Source: Haliscomenobacter hydrossis DSM 1100
Lineage (GTDB): Bacteria > Bacteroidota > Bacteroidia > Chitinophagales > Saprospiraceae
Assembly (NCBI RefSeq): GCF_000212735.1
Contig: NC_015510.1
Location: forward strand, 310,001 to 374,000
Direction of reading: 5' to 3'
Length of the DNA: 64,000 bases
Shown here: positions 35,374 to 44,070 of the stretch, one piece after another
Position numbering within the stretch: the stretch's first letter is position 1
How the letters are laid out: each line of letters begins with the position of its first letter
Notes under the pieces: model-generated
Seen by the model: the letters and a program-made list of their open reading frames with translations, nothing else
Databases searched by the model: none
Told to the model about the DNA's origin: nothing
Program-made: the position numbers and the translations under genes

Positions 35374-35411
35374 AACCTGCTTGCATTTGATCTTGCAAGC
35401 AGGTTTTATTT
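35374..35411 (+). terminator. Intrinsic terminator after the P460 gene
   Basis: aacctgcttgca pairs with tgcaagcaggtt and is followed by a T-rich run. Confidence 0.9.
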
Positions 35412-35432
35412 TTTCACCATAGCACATATTCA

Positions 35433-36170
35433 ATGATAAAAATAAACGATATATCTGCCGACGCGCCTGCTGATTTAGAAAAATCCGCCGCCAAAGATCT
35501 TACCAAGGAATATGTGGACCGATTAGGCGAACTCCAGTCAATACTTACTGCCCAGAAAAAATACAGTGTGCTGGTCATCCTGCAAGGTATGGATGGCAGC
35601 GGTAAGGACGGCGCAACGGCCAATGTATTCAAAGAATGTCATCCCAATAGTTTGCAGGTCGTTAGTTTTAAAAAACCCACCGAAGAAGAGTTCGCCCAGG
35701 ATTTTTTGTGGCGTGTTCACAAAAATGCCCCGCCTAAAGGCATGATCCACATCTTTAACCGTTCACAATACGAGGACGTCATCATTCAACGGGTGCACAA
35801 ATGGATCGATGAGGACCGGGTCAAAAAACGTATCGCTTCCATCAATGCCTTTGAAGAATTGTTGGCCTACGACAACAACACCATCATCTTCAAATTCATG
35901 CTCCACATTTCCAAGGAACAACAGGAGGTAGAGCTGAACCAGCGTTTGAACGAAAAGGAAAAATTCTGGAAGCACAATGCCAGCGATTGGAGGGAACGGG
36001 AACATTGGGACGAATACATGCGTTGTTACGAAGACGTGTTGAACCAGAGCAGCATTCCCTGGACCGTCGTGCCCGTGGATCAGCGCTGGTACCGCGATTA
36101 CGTCATTGCAAAAGCAATGGTAGAAAAGCTGGAAACCCTGGATCTGGCCTATCCACCTCTACAAAAGTAA
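35433..36170 (+). CDS. Polyphosphate kinase 2 family protein
   Basis: 245 aa. Walker A LQGMDGSGKDGA (residues 50-61), the FNRSQYEDV Walker B region near 108 and the lid-region Arg/Lys stretches are those of PPK2 enzymes, which move phosphate between polyphosphate and nucleotides. Class (AMP, ADP or dual) cannot be set by eye. The gene begins shortly after a terminator and is followed 3 bp later by the S4-domain gene, so the two are likely co-transcribed. Confidence 0.9.
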   Translation: MIKINDISADAPADLEKSAAKDLTKEYVDRLGELQSILTAQKKYSVLVILQGMDGSGKDGATANVFKECHPNSLQVVSFKKPTEEEFAQDFLWRVHKNAPPKGMIHIFNRSQYEDVIIQRVHKWIDEDRVKKRIASINAFEELLAYDNNTIIFKFMLHISKEQQEVELNQRLNEKEKFWKHNASDWREREHWDEYMRCYEDVLNQSSIPWTVVPVDQRWYRDYVIAKAMVEKLETLDLAYPPLQK

Positions 36171-36173
36171 ACT

Positions 36174-36584
36174 ATGGATAAAATTCGCGTTGATAAATGG
36201 CTTTGGACCGTGCGGATGTTCAAATCGCGCACCATGGCCTCCGATGCCGTCAAAGGTGGACGGGTAAAAATAAATGGGGCAGCCATCAAAGCATCTTACA
36301 ACATTGGACGGGGCGAAGTGATTGAGTTGAAAAAAAATGGCTTCAACTTTCAATTCAAAGTGATCGAACTCCTCAAAAACCGCGTAGCCGCACCCATTGC
36401 CATCACTTGTTACGAAAACCTGACACCCCCGGAAGAACTCAACAAATACAATGAATGGTTTGTGGGCAAAGGGGGAATTGAGTTCCGCGAACGCGGCGCT
36501 GGCCGTCCCACTAAAAAAGACCGCCGGGAAATCGATGGCTTTAAGGACGATTGGTTTGATGTAGAGTTCGACGATGAAAGCTAA
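36174..36584 (+). CDS. S4-domain RNA-binding protein (Hsp15/HslR-like)
   Basis: 136 aa. The S4 motif RVDKWLWTVRMFKSRTMASDAVKGG followed by VKINGAAIKASYNIGRGEVIEL is that of Hsp15, which binds stalled 50S subunits carrying nascent chains. The charged C-terminus (GRPTKKDRREIDGF) also fits. It overlaps nothing and begins 3 bp after the PPK2 stop. Word-like text (aagtgaaaagcgaaaagtga) follows its stop directly. Confidence 0.88.
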   Translation: MDKIRVDKWLWTVRMFKSRTMASDAVKGGRVKINGAAIKASYNIGRGEVIELKKNGFNFQFKVIELLKNRVAAPIAITCYENLTPPEELNKYNEWFVGKGGIEFRERGAGRPTKKDRREIDGFKDDWFDVEFDDES

Positions 36585-36786
36585 AAGTGAAAAGCGAAAA
36601 GTGATGGGAAAAGAAGGTAAATGGTCAAAGAAAACAAACCAACAAAAAGGCAGCTGATGCGATGTTTCATGAGTAAATAGCATTAATTTTATGCCCAATA
36701 GGCAACTAGTGCATTAACTAGGAAGCGAAGTATGCGTCTTACTAATGCGACACAATGTACTTAAAAAACAAAAAAATCAACACCTT

Positions 36787-37176
36787 ATGCTTAGTAAGCT
36801 TGAGATAGTGCGCAAATACTGGGATTTATTTGACCAGGCAGACTTCAAGGCTGTCACAAAACTCATGCACGATCATGCCGTAGTTTGGGAACCCAATACC
36901 CGCGAAGTTTTTCGTTCCAGAAGTGCTTTTCTGCGCATGCACGAAGCCAATCCGCAACCCTGGCGCATCGAAGAAATAGACATGCTATCCGAGATGAAAG
37001 AAGGAATCATCGTCACCGTAGTGAAAGCCTATTCCGAGAAAACACCGGAAAGTTATTTCATTACCTCCTTTTTCACGTTTGCTGGCGAAAAAATTATCGA
37101 AATTATGGAGTACTGGAGCATGAATGGTGAAGCACCCGCTTGGCGAAACAGCCAGGGTTTTTCAGAAGCCTATTAG
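36787..37176 (+). CDS. NTF2/SnoaL-like protein
   Basis: 129 aa. IVRKYWDLFDQADFKAVTKLMH and VIWEPNTREVFRSR-like text form the cone-shaped NTF2 fold used by polyketide cyclases, ketosteroid isomerase and many small uncharacterised proteins. No catalytic pair can be recognised. A second NTF2-like lipoprotein follows at 37240. The 202-bp gap upstream (36585-36786) holds no gene. Confidence 0.75.
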   Translation: MLSKLEIVRKYWDLFDQADFKAVTKLMHDHAVVWEPNTREVFRSRSAFLRMHEANPQPWRIEEIDMLSEMKEGIIVTVVKAYSEKTPESYFITSFFTFAGEKIIEIMEYWSMNGEAPAWRNSQGFSEAY

Positions 37177-37239
37177 GCCGATTGTCCAACAGTTTTGTTT
37201 TACATATCCCCTATTTACTTATACACAAAAATTACTGGC

Positions 37240-37728
37240 ATGAAAAAAATCGTCATTTTTTTGATGGTTTTACCAGCATTGTATTTATTTGCCTGTAAAC
37301 CCCAACGCCAGTCCAATTCAACTGCCCAAAATACCCGTGATAAAAATACTTCTACCCAACTCCTCGAACTGGAAAAAGCCCGGTTGTCGGCATTATCTCA
37401 GCTGGATTCCAATCAGTTAAAAGAAATGGTAAGTACTGATTTTCAGCTTACTACCAGTTTCGGTGAATTGATAAATCTGCAGCGTGTATTGCAAAATTAC
37501 CGCGTCAAGTACCTTGCTGGTGCCCGTGAAAAACACTATACCAAATCAACAATTGTAAATATTTACAATGATGGGAAAACAGCAATCCTGAGGGGTATTT
37601 ATATTGTTGAACGGATCGAAAAAGGGGGAATTATTGTACTTACTACCCAGTACACCGACGTATACATTAAAGATGCTCAAAAATTTCTACTAGCTTCATC
37701 ACACCATTCACGAATAAAAAAAAATTAA
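37240..37728 (+). CDS. NTF2-like lipoprotein (DUF4440-like)
   Basis: 162 aa. Lipoprotein signal MKKIVIFLMVLPALYLFAC with lipidated Cys19. The mature part has LELEKARLSALSQLDSNQLKEM and TTQYTDVYIKDAQKFLLASS, compatible with the DUF4440/NTF2 fold. It is presumably anchored to the membrane from the periplasmic side. It starts 63 bp after the cytoplasmic NTF2-like gene; the shared fold suggests related roles, but the function is unknown. Confidence 0.72.
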   Translation: MKKIVIFLMVLPALYLFACKPQRQSNSTAQNTRDKNTSTQLLELEKARLSALSQLDSNQLKEMVSTDFQLTTSFGELINLQRVLQNYRVKYLAGAREKHYTKSTIVNIYNDGKTAILRGIYIVERIEKGGIIVLTTQYTDVYIKDAQKFLLASSHHSRIKKN

Positions 37729-37817
37729 CGTAATATTATTGTGTGAATCGCAAAACCGCTATAAAACATGGCGGTTTCACTATTAAAAAATTATTTTTTT
37801 TCTACGTAAAATATAAT

Positions 37818-37825
37818 TACCTTTG
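37818..37825 (+). promoter_or_regulatory. -7 promoter element for the AT-hook protein
   Basis: tacctttg matches TAnnTTTG, 17 bp before the ATG at 37843. The -33 position is TTT within a T-run. Confidence 0.55.
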
Positions 37826-37842
37826 TAAAAAAAATTTAAGAA

Positions 37843-38532
37843 ATGGCAAAATTGGATTTATCTGTTGTAGATATCAGATCTTTGATCGATACGTATACAT
37901 CAGATCTTCGTCAACTTCAGTTCAAATCAGCTTCAATTAAAGCGAACATTGAAGCCTTGGAAGAAATGCTGGGAAAAGGGACTCCAGCTCCTGCAAAAGA
38001 AGAAAAAAAAGAAAGCAAAGCAGGTCGACCACCCAAAAAACAAAAACAAATACTTGAAGCCCCGGTAGATGTTACGGAAGTAAAAGAAACTAAACCTGAA
38101 AAAGCGACTAAAACACCCAAAGTAGAAAAAACCCCAAAAAAAGGTCCTGGCCGCCCCCGCCTCATTCCGCTCGACCAAATCAAAGTTGAAAAGCCCAAGA
38201 AAGAAAAGCCGGTAAAAGCCACCAAAGCAGAAAAACCTGCGAAGGTGAGTAAAAAAGTCCCTGCGGAAGGCGCGGCAAAACGTGGCCGTATTCCTGGGTT
38301 CAACCGTTGGGAAGAAGGAATCATTGAGATGCTGAGGTCAACCAATCGTCCGCTCAAGAATGAAGAGTTGATGGAAGCCATGACCATGATTGCCAAACGC
38401 GATAACGTCCAGGAAGGCCCAGCACAATTGAAAGTGCGACTCAACCAGGCACTCGTCAAATTGGGCAATAAACTTGGCCTGTTGAAAAAGAGCCCTTCCG
38501 GTGGTAAAGGTTTCTTGTACAGCCTGAAGTAA
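37843..38532 (+). CDS. AT-hook, Lys/Pro-rich nucleoid protein with C-terminal helical domain
   Basis: 229 aa. An N-terminal helix (residues 1-47) is followed by a long disordered Lys/Glu/Pro segment with two AT-hook cores (AGRPPKK near 63 and GPGRPRL near 103). The C-terminal ~85 residues (GFNRWEEGIIEMLRSTNRPL, LKVRLNQALVKLGNK) look like a winged helix. Such eukaryote H1-like architectures occur in Bacteroidota and are expected to bind minor-groove AT-rich DNA. The exact role is unknown. Confidence 0.75.
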   Translation: MAKLDLSVVDIRSLIDTYTSDLRQLQFKSASIKANIEALEEMLGKGTPAPAKEEKKESKAGRPPKKQKQILEAPVDVTEVKETKPEKATKTPKVEKTPKKGPGRPRLIPLDQIKVEKPKKEKPVKATKAEKPAKVSKKVPAEGAAKRGRIPGFNRWEEGIIEMLRSTNRPLKNEELMEAMTMIAKRDNVQEGPAQLKVRLNQALVKLGNKLGLLKKSPSGGKGFLYSLK

Positions 38533-38636
38533 GAGGGTTCAAAGGTTCGGGAGTTCGTGGGTTCGGCAATCGGTCGCCGAGCGGAGCCGAGGTGCCCGAT
38601 TGCTGAACGTCGAACCCCCGAACCTTCGATCCCTCA
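38533..38636. repeat. Word-repeat inverted repeat ('ggttcg' family) with a GC-rich palindrome in its loop
   Basis: Left arm 38533-38573 (gagggttcaaaggttcggga...) starts right after the AT-hook gene stop; right arm 38595-38636 (...cgaacccccgaaccttcg...) ends 9 bp before the selD stop. The loop tcgccgagcggagccgaggt is a copy of the palindrome found repeatedly at 44.2-45.7 kb. Confidence 0.88.
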
Positions 38637-38645
38637 TCCCCCTCC

Positions 38646-39689
38646 TCAGTTTCTGACCTCAACCCGTTTTTCCCCCTCTCTTACTATTTCTCCAATTGGT
38701 GCCAAAGCCAAGCCGAGTTCGCTGGCGAAACTTTGGAATGTTTTTTCCTGGCTGGCCTCAATGGCAACCAGTAGGCCTCCCGAGGTTTGTGGATCACACA
38801 GAATATTGCGCTGTACATCTGTCAGAGGGGCGAGTTTATGCCCGTAACTATCGAAATTCCGATTCGTACCACCCGGTACACAACGGTGGTAAAGGTAATA
38901 GTCAATGGCTTCCGCATCCAGAAGCGGAATTTTGTCCAATTCAATAACGGCACTCGTCCCCGAAGCTTCACACATCTCGATCAGGTGCCCCATCAAGCCA
39001 AAACCCGTCACATCGGTCATGGCTTCTACATAAGGCAAAGTCGCAAAGGCCGCACCGGCTTTGTTGAGTTTAAGCATGGAATTGCGGGCCAGGTTGGCGT
39101 GTTCTTCGCGCAACAAACCCTTTTTTTGGGCAGTTGTCAAAATGCCCACGCCCAGGGGTTTGGTCAAAAATAATTTGCTGCCTACCGAAGCACCACCATT
39201 TCTTTTAAGGTGTTCCAATTTAACCCTACCGGTCACCGCCAAACCAAAAATGGGTTCCGGACTGTCGATGCTGTGCCCTCCCGCCAGCGGAATTCCCGCT
39301 TCCAGACAAGCTTTACGGCTCCCTTCGATCACCAAATTGGCCACTTCGGGCGGCAGGGTATTGATGGGCCAGCCCAGGATGGCAATGGCCAGCAAAGGGG
39401 TGCCACCCATGGCGTACACATCGCTGATGGCATTCACGGAGGCAATTTGGCCAAAGTCCATGGCATCATCCACAATGGGCATAAAAAAGTCGGTGGTGGA
39501 AATGATCGCCGTTCCATCGCCAAGGTCCATCACCGCCGCGTCGTCGCGCTCGTCATTGCCCACCAATAATGTATTGAAGTGTACCTTTTCACTGGCTTGA
39601 ACGAGGATATTGTCCAGTACGCTGGGTGAAATTTTACAACCGCATCCAGCGCCGTGGCTGTATTGCGTGAGTTTATAATTGTTGTGCAT
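38646..39689 (-). CDS. selD: Selenophosphate synthetase (Cys form)
   Basis: 347 aa. The N-terminal active-site motif HGAGCGCK (Cys16, Lys19) has Cys rather than selenocysteine. ATP-binding segments [17 protein letters not shown] and [13 protein letters not shown] follow. SelD makes selenophosphate from selenide and ATP. The ATG at 39689 overlaps the end of mnmH by 17 bp, so the two are coupled in one operon with hemF upstream. No selA, selB or tRNA-Sec is visible, pointing to use in selenouridine synthesis. Confidence 0.94.
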   Translation of the reverse strand: MHNNYKLTQYSHGAGCGCKISPSVLDNILVQASEKVHFNTLLVGNDERDDAAVMDLGDGTAIISTTDFFMPIVDDAMDFGQIASVNAISDVYAMGGTPLLAIAILGWPINTLPPEVANLVIEGSRKACLEAGIPLAGGHSIDSPEPIFGLAVTGRVKLEHLKRNGGASVGSKLFLTKPLGVGILTTAQKKGLLREEHANLARNSMLKLNKAGAAFATLPYVEAMTDVTGFGLMGHLIEMCEASGTSAVIELDKIPLLDAEAIDYYLYHRCVPGGTNRNFDSYGHKLAPLTDVQRNILCDPQTSGGLLVAIEASQEKTFQSFASELGLALAPIGEIVREGEKRVEVRN

Positions 39690-40707
39690 CGGCAAATTGT
39701 ATCAGTTGTTGGGCGCGTTCATGTAGTGATTCATTTGCACCGGGAAACGTCCAAACGGGATGAAAGTTGCATTTTTGGTTGGCGTGCAGGTAGGATTTGT
39801 CATAGTAACGCAGGGCAATTTCGGCGGCTGTGGCAAAATCATCCGCTTGTAGCGCAGCCAGTGCGTTTTTGAGGTTGAGACCGCCCAGTCGGCGCTCAAT
39901 GTTCATAAAAGCCGTACGCAGCGCGTCTTTGTCAAAACTGGCATAAGTGGCTACCAAAAAAGCGACGCGTTGATCGAAAGGAATTTCCAAATCCAGCAGC
40001 GGACTTTGCCGAAATTGATCCCAAAACCCCTGCGGCATAAACACCCGCCCGATGCCCCGGCTTTCATTTTCAACCCAAACCCGTCGTTGAGGGTCAATTA
40101 GTGAAAAAACCGCATAAAGGTTGTTTTCAAATTGCTCTACACTCGGCTGTGGGGCTTCACCCAAATCACCAAAAGCAGAGCCTTTGTGCTGGGCCAGTTG
40201 TTCCAAATCGATGATTTGTTCGCCCAGGGCCGCCAATGCGTGTAAAGTTTTGGTTTTTGCACTTCCTGTTGGCCCACCCAATACAAGCATGCGCAGCTGA
40301 TAACGTGCAAATTCCTGATGGATGAACTGGCGGTAGGCTTTGTAGCCGCCTTGCAAAGTCATCACATCCATTCCCGAAAAACCCAAGAGCCAGGACAAAC
40401 TGCCGCTGCGTTGCCCACCCCGCCAGCAATGTACTACAACTTTACCTCGGGGTGCCAGGAGGCGGGCTTCTTTGACGTAGTCGGGCATCCGTGCTCCAGC
40501 GTACTCCAGGCCTTTGAGGAAGGCTTTGTCGGGACTTTGTTGTTTGTACATGGTTCCCACCACCACCCTTTCCTCATCCGAAAACAGTGGAAGATTGTAA
40601 GCACCGGGGATGTGCCCGATGGCAAATTCCGCGGGGGTACGCACGTCGAGTAAGACGCGGTCTTTTAATGCGTTGGATAAGGATTCGGGAGCAATTTTCA
40701 AATCCAT
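39673..40707 (-). CDS. mnmH: tRNA 2-selenouridine synthase
   Basis: 344 aa. A rhodanese domain (residues 1-125) has the catalytic Cys94 in HCWRGGQRS, and a C-terminal P-loop domain has GGPTGSAKT (about 144-152). MnmH (SelU/YbbB) replaces the sulfur of wobble 2-thiouridine with selenium, using selenophosphate from SelD encoded next to it. Its first codons overlap the hemF stop by 10 bp. Confidence 0.94.
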   Translation of the reverse strand: MDLKIAPESLSNALKDRVLLDVRTPAEFAIGHIPGAYNLPLFSDEERVVVGTMYKQQSPDKAFLKGLEYAGARMPDYVKEARLLAPRGKVVVHCWRGGQRSGSLSWLLGFSGMDVMTLQGGYKAYRQFIHQEFARYQLRMLVLGGPTGSAKTKTLHALAALGEQIIDLEQLAQHKGSAFGDLGEAPQPSVEQFENNLYAVFSLIDPQRRVWVENESRGIGRVFMPQGFWDQFRQSPLLDLEIPFDQRVAFLVATYASFDKDALRTAFMNIERRLGGLNLKNALAALQADDFATAAEIALRYYDKSYLHANQKCNFHPVWTFPGANESLHERAQQLIQFADAQQL

Positions 40708-41612
40708 TCTTTTCCCTTTTCTTTCAACCAGGCCAGGGTTTGTGCTTCGGAGGATCCTTCCTCAGGCTGGTGATTGTACACCCAATTGGCAGTGGGGGGC
40801 AAACTCATCAGGATGGATTCCGTGCGGCCATCGGTGTCCAAACCGAATTTGGTGCCCTTGTCCCATACCAGGTTGAACTCCACGTAACGACCCCGGCGCA
40901 GGTATTGCCAGTTTTTTTCCCGTTCGGTAAAAGGATCATTTTTGTGTTGGTGTAAAAGCGGGATATACGTGGGACAAAAAGTTTCACCAACGGCCCGCAC
41001 AAAGGCAAACAACTGTTCTTTACTTTGACCCGACTGTTCATTGAGCCGATCAAAAAAAATGCCTCCGATCCCCCTGGTTTCACCCCGGTGTTTGATGTAA
41101 AAATAATCATCGGCCCAAACTTTATACTTGGGATAATAATCGGGATGGTGCTGATCGCAGGTCGTTTTTAAGGCCTGGTGGAAAAAAGCAGCGTCTTCCG
41201 GGAAAATGTAGTGGGGCGTGAGGTCGATACCGCCGCCAAACCACCATTGACCACCATCCGTTTCAAAATACCGCACGTTCATGTGGATGATGGGGGCAAA
41301 AGGATTGCTGGAATGCAGGACGATGGATACCCCTGTGGCGAAAAAATTGCTCGATTGCAATTGTAAGGCCTGAGCGATTTTGGGCGACAATTCACCGTGT
41401 ACTGCCGAAAAATTCACCCCACCTTTTTCGATGTGCTGACCCATGATCACGCGGCTACGGCCACCGCCGCCACCTTCGCGCTCCCAAGTGTCTTCCTGAA
41501 AGCGCCCCAAGCCATCTGCGGTTTCCAGTTGCTGACAGATGTCGTCTTGTAAATCCTGGAAATATGCAGTAATGGACTCCCGATCTACCCTCGGCGCAGA
41601 AAAAGTTTTCAT
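40698..41612 (-). CDS. hemF: Oxygen-dependent coproporphyrinogen III oxidase
   Basis: 304 aa. Family segments GGGGRSRVI, HMNVRYFET, WWFGGGIDLTPHYIF, HRGETRGIGGIFFD and GRYVEFNLVWDKGT identify HemF, which decarboxylates coproporphyrinogen III to protoporphyrinogen IX with O2. The gene heads the mnmH-selD run on the minus strand. Its start is the ATG following a long inverted repeat and AT-rich leader. Confidence 0.95.
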   Translation of the reverse strand: MKTFSAPRVDRESITAYFQDLQDDICQQLETADGLGRFQEDTWEREGGGGGRSRVIMGQHIEKGGVNFSAVHGELSPKIAQALQLQSSNFFATGVSIVLHSSNPFAPIIHMNVRYFETDGGQWWFGGGIDLTPHYIFPEDAAFFHQALKTTCDQHHPDYYPKYKVWADDYFYIKHRGETRGIGGIFFDRLNEQSGQSKEQLFAFVRAVGETFCPTYIPLLHQHKNDPFTEREKNWQYLRRGRYVEFNLVWDKGTKFGLDTDGRTESILMSLPPTANWVYNHQPEEGSSEAQTLAWLKEKGKEWI

Positions 41613-41684
41613 TTATTTTGCCTTTATTTAAAAGTCTTGTTGCAAAGTAAAGTCATAATTGCTATTTTTTCTGTTTGTTGACTG

Positions 41685-41846
41685 AGAGCAGGTTTAATTT
41701 TTTTGTTTTAGGCGAAAATGAGGCCAATTTAGGCTGAATGAGACGCGAAAAGCGGAGTTTAGCAGCGCTAAATGAGCATTTTCGAGGCGAAATGCAGCCT
41801 AAATTGGGCCATTTGCAGCAAAACAAAAAATTTTAAACCTGCTCTG
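41685..41846. repeat. Long imperfect inverted repeat between hemF and the phosphorylase gene
   Basis: agagcaggtttaattttttt at 41685 faces aatttt-aaacctgctct ending at 41846, and inside gaggccaatttaggctg faces cagcctaaattgggcc. The centre carries further palindromic text (gcgaaaagcggagtttagca, gctaaatgagc). Arms total about 60 bp each. It shares no obvious words with the other repeat families. Confidence 0.82.
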
Positions 41847-41863
41847 AAAAACCAAATACAGCC

Positions 41864-42751
41864 ATGCAAGCACTAGCCGATACCGAACTGATCATCACCC
41901 CCGCGGGCAAAATTTACCACCTGGATCTACACCCCGATGAATTGGCCGATACCGTCATCACCGTGGGTGACCCCGCGCGGGTGGAGGCCATCTCCAAACA
42001 TTTTGAGCGCATTGAATCCCGTACTAGCCACCGCGAATTTGTGACGCATACCGGATATGTAGGCAAAAAACGCCTCACCGTACTCTCTACGGGCATCGGC
42101 CCCGACAACATCGACATTTGCCTCAATGAATTGGATGCGCTGGCCAACATCGACTTCAAGACCCGCATACCCAAGCCCCACCCACGCCAGCTCAACATCA
42201 TTCGTCTGGGTACCTCCGGCGCTTTACAGCAGGACATCAAACCTGGTTCTTTGATCGTTTCGCGTTACGGGCTTGGACTGGACAATCTCCTGCATTTTTA
42301 CCAGTACCAACCCAACCTCGCCGAGGCGGAGCTGATGGACGCAGTGCTGGACATGGAAAAATACGTGGAAAAATTCCCGGTCAGGCCCTACGCCTGTGAA
42401 GGCAGTGGAGCGCTGGCCGATCTGCTGAGTGCAGGTGGCATCGAACAGGGCATCACCATCACGTGCCCGGGCTTTTACGCTCCCCAGGCGCGCAGCCTGC
42501 GCACGCACGCCCGCATGAGCATCCAAACCCTCGACGCCTGGAGCAAACTGAGCTACAAAGGCGTACGTTTGACCAATTTTGAGATGGAAACTTCCGCCAT
42601 TTTTGGCCTCGCGCGCTTGTTGGGCCATCGCGCGGTGTCTTGCAATGTCATCCTGGGCAATCGCCTGAACGGCGATTTTACCGATGACCCGGCAGGGATT
42701 GTGGAACGAATGATTGAGCTGATGTTGCCGCGGATTGCGGGGCTGGAGTAA
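41864..42751 (+). CDS. Nucleoside phosphorylase (uridine phosphorylase-like)
   Basis: 295 aa. PNP/UDP phosphorylase family 1: TVGDPARVEAISKHFE (phosphate-binding loop), STGIGPDNIDICLNEL, IRLGTSGALQ and LTNFEMETSAIFGLARLLGH (ribose/base site) are present. It should cleave a nucleoside with phosphate to a free base and ribose-1-phosphate. Uridine is the likely substrate but purines cannot be excluded. It stands alone downstream of a long inverted repeat. Confidence 0.85.
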   Translation: MQALADTELIITPAGKIYHLDLHPDELADTVITVGDPARVEAISKHFERIESRTSHREFVTHTGYVGKKRLTVLSTGIGPDNIDICLNELDALANIDFKTRIPKPHPRQLNIIRLGTSGALQQDIKPGSLIVSRYGLGLDNLLHFYQYQPNLAEAELMDAVLDMEKYVEKFPVRPYACEGSGALADLLSAGGIEQGITITCPGFYAPQARSLRTHARMSIQTLDAWSKLSYKGVRLTNFEMETSAIFGLARLLGHRAVSCNVILGNRLNGDFTDDPAGIVERMIELMLPRIAGLE

Positions 42752-42819
42752 ATGTAATCCTTGACTTAAGTCGTTCACCACATTAAATCAATACATTTTG
42801 AAGGGCTCTTTTTTCCTCA

Positions 42820-43869
42820 TCATTCTTCTCTTAACAACGCTTCAATCTCGGCAATACTCCGATCCGTAATCTGAGCAATTTGAGCAGTATCCATGCCTAT
42901 GCTGTGCATTTTTATTACACTTTGCACAAAATTATTGCGCTCGTTTTCAAGAGCGATCAGGGCATTTTCCTTTAGTTTGCGTTCCTGCTCCGCCTTTTGC
43001 TTCTCCTGCTCCGCCTTTTGCTTCTCCTGCTCCGCCCTTTGCTTCTCCTGCTCCGCCCTTTGCTTCTCCTGTTCAGTTCGTTGTTTTTCTTCCTCCAATT
43101 TAGCCCCAAACACAGCCTGTGCCTCCTGATACCCCTCCTGATAGCCTTCCTCCTGGGCAGTATCCAGGGAGTTTTTCAAATCGTTGTAATACTTCAAACT
43201 ATCCTCGTATTTGGCTTTTTCCTCCTTACTCAAAGCTGTATATGAGGCCACCTTAAACAATTTCTGAAAAACCCGTTCCTGGATTCTTTCAGGAATATGG
43301 TCTAGCTTATGCAGGTTTTTTATCACATATAGCCATTTGTCAAAATTGCTTTCCAGTTGGTGTTCTTCTTTCGTAAAATTGGGCATCTGCAAGGTTACAA
43401 AAGTCAATTTTTCATAAAACACCTTATAGCGTTCTACATCCATAAGTTTATTCTTGCTTACTACAATTTTATTCCCGTTGTCTTCATCCATCACAAAATC
43501 CAGAATAGCAATGACATAGATGGCCTTAAGTTGATAATCCCAATCCCCCTTTAAGCCTTGTTCCTGCACTGAAAAACTGCTGTAATACAGCATTCTATCC
43601 TTAAAAAAAGCTTGTTTGGCCTTCTGTAACTCAACGGTAAATTTCTCTCCCTGTTCATTTTCACAATACAGATCAAAAACGACCTTCCGATCCAGATCGT
43701 CAATACCCAATCGGTCATTTTTTTTGAAGACCAAATCACTGATGTGTTGGTTTTGAGTAGCCAACAATTCATTCAAAAAATCGATGAGGAGGTCTTTGTT
43801 CTGCTCTTCGCCAAAGATTTTCTTGAACCCAAAATCGGTAAAAGGATTGATGAACAATGGCTCGGCCAT
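42820..43869 (-). CDS. Rpn/YhgA-type PD-(D/E)XK nuclease-like transposase homologue
   Basis: 349 aa. The N-terminus (PFTDFGFKKIFGEEQNKDLLIDFLN) and the DLYCENEQGEKFTVELQ stretch (Asp66, Glu80-x-Gln82) are characteristic of the Rpn family, linked to recA-independent recombination. Residues 265-300 contain tandem 7-residue units EQEKQ(R/K)A, a coiled-coil made by four 21-bp DNA repeats at 42984-43067. The C-terminal ~35 residues (MHSIGMDTAQIAQITDRS) form the helical tail common in this family. A perfect promoter lies at 43889-43919. It borders the CRISPR array. Confidence 0.85.
   Translation of the reverse strand: MAEPLFINPFTDFGFKKIFGEEQNKDLLIDFLNELLATQNQHISDLVFKKNDRLGIDDLDRKVVFDLYCENEQGEKFTVELQKAKQAFFKDRMLYYSSFSVQEQGLKGDWDYQLKAIYVIAILDFVMDEDNGNKIVVSKNKLMDVERYKVFYEKLTFVTLQMPNFTKEEHQLESNFDKWLYVIKNLHKLDHIPERIQERVFQKLFKVASYTALSKEEKAKYEDSLKYYNDLKNSLDTAQEEGYQEGYQEAQAVFGAKLEEEKQRTEQEKQRAEQEKQRAEQEKQKAEQEKQKAEQERKLKENALIALENERNNFVQSVIKMHSIGMDTAQIAQITDRSIAEIEALLREE
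42984..43067 (-). repeat. Four 21-bp tandem units in the Rpn-like gene
   Basis: Units are cctgctccgccttttgctt followed by ct, with c/t variation. As 21 is a multiple of three, copy-number change would alter coiled-coil length but not frame. Confidence 0.9.
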
Positions 43870-43888
43870 AAATGCTAATTTTTGTTGA

Positions 43889-43919
43889 CAAAGTTAAGGC
43901 TTTTCGTAGCCACATCCAA
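43889..43919 (-). promoter_or_regulatory. Promoter of the Rpn-like gene
   Basis: On the minus strand TTG (43917-43919), 20 nt, then taactttg (43889-43896), 20 bp before the ATG. Full match to the Bacteroidota consensus. Confidence 0.75.
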
Positions 43920-44070
43920 TCTTTTGTTGGGCATTTTTGCAAAATCCAGTGCAATGTAGACAGTGAAATCCGGCGCAAAGTGAACAGTCGAAAAAGAGGT
44001 AAAAAACGGCGCAAACTGTATACCTAAAACCGAGGTAAAAGTGGAGCAATCAAACGTCCCAAATGGACAG

